Shown: piece after piece, positions 16,744 through 22,615 of the stretch
Position numbering within the stretch: the stretch's first letter is position 1
Layout of the letters: each line of letters opens with the position of its first letter
NCBI GenBank assembly: GCA_025350945.1
Contig: JANXWW010000102.1
Location: forward strand, 1-22,615
Length of the DNA stretch: 22,615 bases
Direction of reading: 5' to 3'
From: Burkholderiales bacterium
GTDB taxonomy: Bacteria; Pseudomonadota; Gammaproteobacteria; Burkholderiales; Usitatibacteraceae
Position numbers and translations under genes: made by a program
Notes under the pieces: generated by a model
Database searches by the model: none
The model's input: the letters and a program-made list of their open reading frames with translations, nothing else
Told to the model about the DNA's origin: nothing

Positions 16744-17765
16744 ACGGTAAACGGGCCTTTGCAGCAGACATATTTGGAAAATTCGGCGCCACTGCAGCGC
16801 TGGGTGCCTTGCGCGTGAAATTCTCCGATGGCATCACCATACTGGCCTACCACCGCATTCTGGATGTCGATTCGGAACATAAATTTCCGTTTGACATTGA
16901 ACTGGTAAGTGCCTCAGTTCAACAGTTCACGCATCAGATGGAATACATTAAAGCCCACTATCAGCCGATTACTTTTTCTACACTTCTGCAATATTTAGAT
17001 CGCGGTGAAAATCCACCGCGGGGCGCTGCCATCGTTACTTTTGACGACGGCTTTCTCGATAACTATCATAATGCTTTTCCGATTTTGAAACGCCTTGGGC
17101 TACCCGCCACCATCTTCTTGTCAACCGGCAATATCGACAGTCAAGAAACATTTTGGTACGAAAAATTAAGTTTTGGGGTAATGACAACCGACGCGAGCAC
17201 AGTATCAACGCCCACTTTAGGCACACTCACCATCAGCAGTTCGCCGGAGTCGCGGCGCGCGCTTATAAAGCGCGTAACACTGAAGCTGAAACTTGCACCC
17301 GATGAAGTAAGACTTGCTGCGCTTGACGCGTTATATGCCCAGCTTTTGCCATCATGGGGATGGAAAAATGACGCGCGAAGCGGCCCCATGAACTGGAATC
17401 AAATCAAGGAAATGTCGGCGAATAACATCGAGTTCGGATCGCATTCAGTCTCACACCCCGTGTTGTCACGCGTCACGCTGCCGAAGCTCGCATTTGAAGT
17501 CGAGCACTCCAAACATCGGATTGAAGCTGAACTACAAAAGCCTGTACAAGTCATCGCCTATCCCGTCGGTGGAGTCGAGGCATTCGACAATAATGTACGC
17601 GCCGCAGTTAAGAAGGCAGGATACCGATTTGGCGTTTCATATGTTGCCGGAATTGAACGGCCAGACCAGTGGGATGCATTCGCTTTGCGCCGGGTGCATG
17701 TTGAGCGATACGTCAATAGCCACTTCTTTAAAGCCATGCTGGCCATGCCAGAAATTTTTATTTAA
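16740..17765 (+). CDS. polysaccharide deacetylase (CE4, PgaB/IcaB-like NodB domain)
   Basis: This 341-residue protein has the extended CE4 architecture with an N-terminal lead-in ILAYHRI (34-40), AIVTFDDGFLDNY (97-109, catalytic and metal aspartates), FGSHSVSHP (232-240, metal histidines) and VIAYPVGG (271-278), a variant of the RPPxG motif. A roughly 60-residue insert (about 145-205) separates the first two blocks. It should de-N-acetylate an amino-sugar glycan; substrate and location are inferred, and no clear signal peptide is seen. The GTG start overlaps the TGA of the GNAT gene (GTGA), a sign of coupling. A 10-bp hairpin lies 29 bases past the stop. Confidence 0.9.
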   Translation: MNGKRAFAADIFGKFGATAALGALRVKFSDGITILAYHRILDVDSEHKFPFDIELVSASVQQFTHQMEYIKAHYQPITFSTLLQYLDRGENPPRGAAIVTFDDGFLDNYHNAFPILKRLGLPATIFLSTGNIDSQETFWYEKLSFGVMTTDASTVSTPTLGTLTISSSPESRRALIKRVTLKLKLAPDEVRLAALDALYAQLLPSWGWKNDARSGPMNWNQIKEMSANNIEFGSHSVSHPVLSRVTLPKLAFEVEHSKHRIEAELQKPVQVIAYPVGGVEAFDNNVRAAVKKAGYRFGVSYVAGIERPDQWDAFALRRVHVERYVNSHFFKAMLAMPEIFI

Positions 17766-17793
17766 AGCAGTCTATTTAAACTCAGTCTCTTAA

Positions 17794-17817
17794 GCCGAAG
17801 AATAAATATTCTTCGGC
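17794..17817. terminator. perfect 10-bp hairpin between convergent genes
   Basis: GCCGAAGAAT (17794-17803) pairs perfectly with ATTCTTCGGC (17808-17817) around a four-base loop AAAT. It lies between the deacetylase stop (17765) and the lyase stop (17900), the expected place for a bidirectional terminator. Neither strand shows a proper T run after the stem, so it may instead protect 3' ends. Confidence 0.6.
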
Positions 17818-17899
17818 GCTGGTAATGTTGTCCGCCTCATCAGCCCCGCAGGGCGACCAATGAGGTTGCACATACTAAACTGCGCTGATTTCTACAAGC

Positions 17900-20386
17900 T
17901 TAGAAGCTGAACGACAAAACGCCTGCCGAGTCGGTTTTCGTTCCACTTGCGCTTGCGGTAATCGTGATGGTCATGGTGCCGCCCGACTGCGAAGAACTCA
18001 CCGTGTAAAACGCATTTGGGTTCAGTTTTGCGACGTAATTTTTCGTCGCTGCACTTGATGGGTAAGAATACACAATGGATCCAGGCACCACTCGCGGTGA
18101 GCCACCTTCTGCGAAGGCCACCACAATCGGGGTCGTAACCCCGGATGCGGCCAAGCCAGTGATCAGCGAGCCAGACGCGTTTGTGCTGGATACGGCGGTG
18201 ACGTTTGGGAACGTATACGCCGCAGTTGCCTGACCCGTACGCAACACGGTCAGAAACTTTTGATACATAGCACTTGGGTCCGAGTGTTTCACCATTAAAT
18301 GCCAATTTGGTATCGCCGGGCCTTCATTCTGATTGCCCGTTTCAGTCGTCACCACCGAGTTATTGTTGGCAGGCAGTACCGTCACCATTTGCAAACGCGC
18401 GGTGCCGTTGTCAAACGCGAACTGCTTGTTCGAGCCCTGCGCTACGGGCGGCTGGGGAAAATGCATATGCATGGTCGGCACCATGGCTGCCTGGTTGCTT
18501 GATTTTTGGATCTGATCGTAGACCACAAACAAATCAGGGCGCAGATAGAAGGTGCTGCGGTTGAGCCACGTCACCGCATTCGGGCCGCATAGCGATACGG
18601 TTGAATCAACGGGCGGCAATTGATAGGCGGCGGAAAATTCTCCCGACGTAAACGCATAGGTGCCATTGTCCACATAGGCATTGACGCCGATGGGATTCGA
18701 CCCGCTTGGATTCGGGCACGATTCTGTATAAGAATCCTGTCCGCCATATGAACTATCCGAGCGATTTTCCAGCGTGAACGTATTTTGGAACATCGTATTT
18801 TTTGTGTACGACGGCCCGTAATAGCCGTGCGAGACATCTACCAGCAAAGGCGCGCTCTTATAAAGCTCGATATGGCCTTGATCTTTGTCTTGAGATCCTT
18901 GGTACGCGCGATAAGGGCCTGCTATGAAGCTACCCCACGTGCCGGTGGTCGTGAGCCAGTCCGAACGCATGGTTACCAAACCTGAGCCTGTTGCATGATA
19001 TGACTTTGGATAACTGGCCGGAATTAATCCCTGCGATGCAGGATCGTAAAAGAAGAACGGTTTCCACTCGTCAACCGAGCCTTCGAATCGAGCGCCGCCG
19101 TATGCTGCAATATCGATGTAGGTACGAGCAATTTTTCCGTTCGTGCTCGACCAGCCAAACGCATAACCCGCAGAGATTACATCAGTCAGCGAGGGTGCGC
19201 CATAGCCGTCACCCGTCCACGCACCATCATCATAAGAAAATTTGCCATCAGGTGTAACGGCGCTTGCTTTGAAAATCACATTGTTTGAGAGCCAGTTGAA
19301 ATTCAGATAACTCGTATCGTTGGTCGCCAAGCTGAGCGCTGATGCGGCCCACAGATAATTTTGATACACCGCCGCACCATAGTTCCAGCCTTCAGGCCAA
19401 TGGCCGCCCGGCATAACTTGATCAAACTTTTGTCTTGCGCCATTGAAATGCGCTATCGCGTCTTTCCACAGGGTTGCTGATTGCGCGTCTTCGTTATAAA
19501 GCGCGATCGCCGCCATGACGCGGGCACGCATATAGCCCGCATTGTAGTTGGAAATATAGTCTGTGCCGTTTGCATATCCACTTGCGGCATACCAGGTCAT
19601 CCAGTTATTGATGCGGCCCGCGATTTGGCTCTTGAGCGAAGCAGTCATGCCCGAGTAATCGTTCAGCCAGTCGTAAGCAATCGCCATGGCTGGCACATAA
19701 TTGCGGACGCCGTAACCGGAATCAGTCGAGTAAGCCGTGAAACTAAGCACCGGAAAGCTGGTGCTTTGCAGTACATTAATGGCCTTGTTTGCATAGGGCG
19801 CTGCTGCTGCGTCGCCAGAATTTGCTTTTACAATACGATAGCAAAGTGCGAAGGCGGGGATATAGCGAAACGGCTCTTGTCCCTGATAATCAAAATCAGG
19901 ACCAGTCTTCGTATCACAGAACGTCTTGAGGCGCTGCCATTCACCGCTATTTGCTTTTGCGGCTGCCGTGAGGCGATTAAAGGTTGCGGGGTCGGATAGC
20001 CACAGCCGCGGATGCGCGCCTGACGGGCCTGTTAATGGCGATGTGCTGGTAAAAGTCGCTGTACAGTTGGCGTTTACAGGAAGCGGGCCAACAGAAATAG
20101 CAGCACTGGCACCGTTACAAATTCCGGTCCAGCCGGTAAATACCGAACCCGCATCCGCTTTCGCCGTCAGGGTGATCGTTGCATCAGTAGCAAATACGCC
20201 GCTGCAGGTGGTGCCGCAATTAATGCCAGTTGGGGTTGAGGTCACCAGGCCGCTTCCACTGCCTGTTTTCGTCACACCAAAGTTGTTTAAGACGACAGGG
20301 CATGATTGCGAACCGACGATGGCCACATAACATGAGGCCATGCCAACGGCGAACTTCGCAATGTGGCGAATAACTGTTTTTTGCAT
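17900..20386 (-). CDS. secreted heparinase II/III-like polysaccharide lyase with N-terminal repeat domain
   Basis: This 828-residue protein has an N-terminal export signal (about 1-28). A beta-rich repeat follows (about 35-113) with CGTTC, FTGWTGICNG and a further cysteine, resembling the divergent bacterial/InlB-type repeat. Next comes a long helical toroid from HPRLWLSDPATF (125-136) through YISNYNAGYMRAR (277-289) and GGHWPEGWNYGAAVYQNY (327-344). The beta-sandwich begins near 465 and includes QDKDQGHIELYKSAPLLVDV (499-518), matching the heparinase II/III pattern. Candidate catalytic residues are in the NYN, WNYG and H505 areas. It probably cleaves uronic-acid polysaccharide outside the cell. 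It ends SFSF with no PEP-CTERM sorting motif. A strong GGAGGGAG ribosome site (plus 20393-20400) sits before the ATG. Lyases in EPS loci often trim or free the polymer. Confidence 0.82.
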   Translation of the reverse strand: MQKTVIRHIAKFAVGMASCYVAIVGSQSCPVVLNNFGVTKTGSGSGLVTSTPTGINCGTTCSGVFATDATITLTAKADAGSVFTGWTGICNGASAAISVGPLPVNANCTATFTSTSPLTGPSGAHPRLWLSDPATFNRLTAAAKANSGEWQRLKTFCDTKTGPDFDYQGQEPFRYIPAFALCYRIVKANSGDAAAAPYANKAINVLQSTSFPVLSFTAYSTDSGYGVRNYVPAMAIAYDWLNDYSGMTASLKSQIAGRINNWMTWYAASGYANGTDYISNYNAGYMRARVMAAIALYNEDAQSATLWKDAIAHFNGARQKFDQVMPGGHWPEGWNYGAAVYQNYLWAASALSLATNDTSYLNFNWLSNNVIFKASAVTPDGKFSYDDGAWTGDGYGAPSLTDVISAGYAFGWSSTNGKIARTYIDIAAYGGARFEGSVDEWKPFFFYDPASQGLIPASYPKSYHATGSGLVTMRSDWLTTTGTWGSFIAGPYRAYQGSQDKDQGHIELYKSAPLLVDVSHGYYGPSYTKNTMFQNTFTLENRSDSSYGGQDSYTESCPNPSGSNPIGVNAYVDNGTYAFTSGEFSAAYQLPPVDSTVSLCGPNAVTWLNRSTFYLRPDLFVVYDQIQKSSNQAAMVPTMHMHFPQPPVAQGSNKQFAFDNGTARLQMVTVLPANNNSVVTTETGNQNEGPAIPNWHLMVKHSDPSAMYQKFLTVLRTGQATAAYTFPNVTAVSSTNASGSLITGLAASGVTTPIVVAFAEGGSPRVVPGSIVYSYPSSAATKNYVAKLNPNAFYTVSSSQSGGTMTITITASASGTKTDSAGVLSFSF

Positions 20387-20877
20387 TTGAATCTCCCTCC
20401 GGGATTTTAGCTTTTCGCCAAAACCTCATTGAAAAAATTGGCGATCAACGCCATTAGAGCTACGTAAAAATTCATGAGAAGACGACTGGTTACTTACGAT
20501 TTGCCGACGCTTATCAACAAACCAAAAAGCTTTGGTCAAGCTTACCGATGCACGTTACGTGCCAAATGTGAAATAAATCACTTTTTTGAGCGCTTGTCAT
20601 ACCCCCACCGCCCTTATGAGGCGTCGCTTGATTACTGCCATAACCAAAAAAGCAGGGCTGACATAAGTGTGACAGACGCGAGTGTGGCAGGCACAAGTAA
20701 GACATCACATGCACAAAATCTTTTATATCAATTGTCGCAATCACCCGACGCACGTGAATTTATTGCCGAACATGACTACTTAATTTTTATACATACGCAT
20801 TTGCGCACGCTGTTCTATCACTACCAAAATATCACTGCCAATTTATCATACGCCATCTGGCGCAACACAAAACCAGT
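20387..20877. other. 491-base intergenic region between CapK-like and lyase genes
   Basis: Both flanking genes are on the minus strand. The part next to the lyase holds its ribosome site and a terminator-like hairpin (20432-20453). A plus-strand frame of 135 codons (20474-20881) spans much of the rest, but it has no ribosome site, no recognised motif, and overlaps the CapK-like stop by four bases, so it is not annotated as a gene. No clear promoter for the lyase was found. Confidence 0.4.
20432..20453 (-). terminator. short intrinsic-terminator-like hairpin upstream of the lyase
   Basis: On the minus strand TGGCG-TTGAT-CGCCA forms a 5-bp stem with a five-base loop, followed after one base by TTTTTT. 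It lies about 45 bases upstream of the lyase start and 425 beyond the CapK-like stop. It may end the CapK-like transcript or attenuate the lyase leader. The stem is short, so strength is uncertain. Confidence 0.4.
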
Positions 20878-22218
20878 CTAGTTTGAGCGAACCACTACTT
20901 TTAACTTACCTGCACGCGTAAGCGGCATCTCGTCAACCAACTCAATTTGCAGATCAACCTCATTTCCGATACAAGTTCGAATTTCAACCGATATTTTTTC
21001 GCGCGTAGTATCCGTGAGGACGCCATCAATTACCATCCTCAATGTGATTTTTTCAGGCTTATCCTGAACCACTTGAAATCGGCGCACATTTTCATAGTTC
21101 ATCAATAAATGACTAAAAAACTCACCTGGAATTTTTCGCCCGTCCGGAGTGTCCAGCGTATCGAGCTGCCGCCCCACCACTTTTTTCAGCAGCGGCAATC
21201 CGCGCCCGCATGCGCACATCTCGAATCCTGCAATCGCACGATCGCCGGTCACGTAACGAATGAACGGCATGCCGATATTGAACAGATCGGTGATGACCAC
21301 GTTGCCCTCTTCGCCATCGGGCGTGATAGAACCATCATCGTTCAAAATTTCAACCAGCAGATTGTCCATGCTTAGATGCAAACCCGCGTGCCGGTCGCAT
21401 TCCGCGCCGATTAGCATGAATTCACGCGATCCATAAGTTTCAAACACCGGCGCACGAAATATTTTTTTAATGAGTTGGCGCTGAAAATCATGCAGCTTCT
21501 CGGCACCAACCACGATAGCTTTTGGTGCCACCGGCACCAATGATCGCTTTTGCAAAAAGCGCGCAAATTCATACAATGGATTGGTATACGCAATAATCAC
21601 GTCAGCCTTGTAGGCATTCATTTTCGCCAGATGCTCATGCATGCGTTCCGGCGTAAATTCAAAAGCACTCAGAATCAGACGACGATCAAAACGATTATGC
21701 AAATTCGTTTTCCAGTGCTTTAACCCGACACCGCCGATAGAGGTGCCCCAAATGTAGAGTTGCCTAGAACCGGGGCCAGCGCCCGCCCAGCTATAGCCGC
21801 GATAAGTCATGGCTACGCGGCGCTCATTCGTGCCATTGTCAAGATCAAAATGCAAAGGCTCGCCGCTTGATCCGCCAGTTGCCTTGGTCAGCAATTGTGT
21901 TTTAACCGTGCTGCGCATCGCCAGCCGATGATCACGCACGTCCCCGCGCACAAGCAGAGGCCAGCGCTGAAAATCTTCAAGTGAATTCACCTGACGCGGA
22001 TCCAATCGCTTTTCGCGCCAGGCGTCGGTGTAATAAGGGCACGTATCAGCGGCGTGCTGCAAGATTGCGCGCAGCGATTCCAGTTGCAGCACCTCAATTT
22101 TTTCGCGGCTCAACCACTGCGTTTTTTCCGCCGCCTGCCAATAGGCAATCGTGTTTCGCTTTTTGATGACGCCATCGAAAATTGGCAGCAACACATGTCG
22201 ATACAGTTTTCCGTACAT
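20878..22218 (-). CDS. CapK / F390-synthetase-like adenylate-forming enzyme
   Basis: From ATG 22218 the protein has 446 residues and resembles the phenylacetate-CoA-ligase-related CapK family common in capsule loci. ANL-superfamily motifs are visible: TKATGGSSGEPLHF (111-124, phosphate loop), YTNPLYEFA (211-219), VGAEKLHDFQRQLI (237-250), FETYGSREF (259-267), IRYVTGDRA (320-328), a CACGRG cysteine pair (335-340) and LTRAGKLK (433-440) with the presumed catalytic lysine K438. It should activate a carboxylic acid as an adenylate, possibly to acylate a sugar; the acid is unknown. The frame extends to 22338, but the extra 40 residues are low-complexity and cover the tandem repeat, and MYGKLYRHVLLPIFDGVIKK is the usual family start. 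No ribosome site is obvious. It is divergent from the amidotransferase gene. Confidence 0.85.
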   Translation of the reverse strand: MYGKLYRHVLLPIFDGVIKKRNTIAYWQAAEKTQWLSREKIEVLQLESLRAILQHAADTCPYYTDAWREKRLDPRQVNSLEDFQRWPLLVRGDVRDHRLAMRSTVKTQLLTKATGGSSGEPLHFDLDNGTNERRVAMTYRGYSWAGAGPGSRQLYIWGTSIGGVGLKHWKTNLHNRFDRRLILSAFEFTPERMHEHLAKMNAYKADVIIAYTNPLYEFARFLQKRSLVPVAPKAIVVGAEKLHDFQRQLIKKIFRAPVFETYGSREFMLIGAECDRHAGLHLSMDNLLVEILNDDGSITPDGEEGNVVITDLFNIGMPFIRYVTGDRAIAGFEMCACGRGLPLLKKVVGRQLDTLDTPDGRKIPGEFFSHLLMNYENVRRFQVVQDKPEKITLRMVIDGVLTDTTREKISVEIRTCIGNEVDLQIELVDEMPLTRAGKLKVVVRSN

Positions 22219-22264
22219 GATCAGGAGTAATCTATCGTTATAGTAGAAACTGCGCTGCGCAGGT

Positions 22265-22300
22265 GGCGATGCAGTTGGCGATACAGTTAGCAATACAGCG
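22265..22300 (+). repeat. three tandem copies of a 12-base unit
   Basis: GGCGATGCAGTT (22265-22276), GGCGATACAGTT (22277-22288) and the more diverged AGCAATACAGCG (22289-22300) lie head to tail in the divergent gap before the amidotransferase gene. Confidence 0.7.
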
Positions 22301-22357
22301 CCGTCTAAAAATAAAATATATCGGGTACACAAGCGCAACTAAAAATTATTCAATGAT

Positions 22358-22363
22358 TATAAT
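22358..22363 (+). promoter_or_regulatory. candidate -10 element of the amidotransferase gene
   Basis: A perfect TATAAT lies in the AT-rich stretch 43 bases before the ATG at 22406. I find no good -35 at 16-18 bases, so recognition may need an activator or the element may be chance. Confidence 0.35.
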
Positions 22364-22405
22364 TGTGATTGCACCAGCACTGTATTTAATGGGTAAATAA
22401 TAATA

Positions 22406-22615
22406 ATGTGCGGCATTGCCGGAATTTTGGATGTAACGGGCGGAAGCCAGCCTGCACGCAGCGAACTCGCGAGTATGATCGCCCGACTGCATCATCGCGG
22501 TCCGGATGGCACAGGAATATTCACGGATGGCCCCGTGGGACTGGCGCATGCGCGGCTTAGCATCATTGATCTTGCGGGTGGCGATCAGCCGATTCATAAC
22601 GAAGACAAAGCAATC
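22406..22615 (+). CDS. asnB: asparagine synthase-type amidotransferase, N-terminal part
   Basis: The first 70 residues of a class II glutamine amidotransferase run off the right edge. MCGIAGILD places the catalytic nucleophile Cys at position 2 after Met removal. RLHHRGPDGTG (27-37) and LAHARLSIIDLAGGDQPIHN (46-65) are the conserved glutaminase-domain blocks. Homologues in EPS loci, including exosortase-linked ones, probably amidate a carboxylated sugar or build a precursor rather than making asparagine. Which applies cannot be settled here because the synthetase domain is outside the window. No strong ribosome site is seen; GGG lies 12 bases upstream. Confidence 0.93.
   Translation, partial: MCGIAGILDVTGGSQPARSELASMIARLHHRGPDGTGIFTDGPVGLAHARLSIIDLAGGDQPIHNEDKAI

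Noticed and set aside
20655..20710. Possible sigma-54 promoter in the TGGCAGGCACAAGTA area
   Set aside because: The spacing and the GC element do not match the TGGCAC-N5-TTGC pattern on either strand.
20474..20881. Plus-strand 135-codon frame between the CapK-like and lyase genes
   Set aside because: No ribosome site, no recognisable motif, composition not clearly coding, and it overlaps the CapK-like stop by four bases. Kept only as part of the intergenic description.
22265..22300. CRISPR array
   Set aside because: The repeats are 12 bases, tandem and without spacers; no other spaced repeat series was seen in the window.
22219..22338. Forty-residue N-terminal extension of the CapK-like protein
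   Set aside because: The extension is low-complexity, covers the tandem repeat, and is not part of the usual family start.

Overview
The window is a chromosomal extracellular polysaccharide (EPS/capsule) biosynthesis and modification locus from a Gram-negative bacterium of mid GC content. I favour a betaproteobacterium (Nitrosomonadales/Burkholderiales-like). That rests on the gene assortment (FemAB-like GNAT, NodB deacetylases, CapK/F390-synthetase-like ligase, asparagine-synthase-like amidotransferase, secreted lyase), which resembles exosortase/EpsH-associated EPS loci. No exosortase, PEP-CTERM protein, Wzc/Wza export gene or initiating sugar-phosphate transferase lies in the window, so the locus clearly continues on both sides.

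Layout. 1-3270 (+): the tail of an unidentified gene, a Wzx-type flippase and an O-antigen polymerase/ligase (Wzy-like). 3295-4159: an IS5-family (IS427-type) insertion sequence in the gap behind the polymerase; its transposase is split by a -1 frameshift at an A4G5 run. 4249-8133 (-): a probable operon of a membrane-anchored NodB-like protein, a GT4 and a membrane GT2 glycosyltransferase. 8134-8467: divergent intergenic region. 8468-11001 (+): an MBOAT O-acyltransferase plus an SGNH hydrolase-like partner. 11003-13958 (-): a tightly coupled operon of two GT4 glycosyltransferases and a CE4 deacetylase, joined by ATGA overlaps. 13959-14412: divergent intergenic region with promoter-like and hairpin elements. 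14413-17765 (+): a GT2, a FemAB-like GNAT and a second CE4 deacetylase. 17900-20386 (-): a large secreted heparinase II/III-like polysaccharide lyase with an N-terminal cysteine-containing repeat domain. 20878-22218 (-): a CapK/F390-synthetase-like adenylate-forming enzyme. 22406-end (+): the start of an asparagine-synthase-type amidotransferase.

How it fits together (inference). Five glycosyltransferases build a lipid-linked repeat unit, the flippase exports it and the Wzy-like protein polymerises it. The MBOAT/SGNH pair probably O-acetylates the polymer. Two canonical NodB deacetylases and one divergent NodB-like protein could de-N-acetylate amino sugars. The amidotransferase, CapK-like ligase and GNAT could add amide or acyl groups, and the lyase trims or releases the polymer outside the cell. 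The locus is a mosaic of short opposite-strand operons. Non-ATG starts are common (five genes), and several start choices below depend on Shine-Dalgarno placement.
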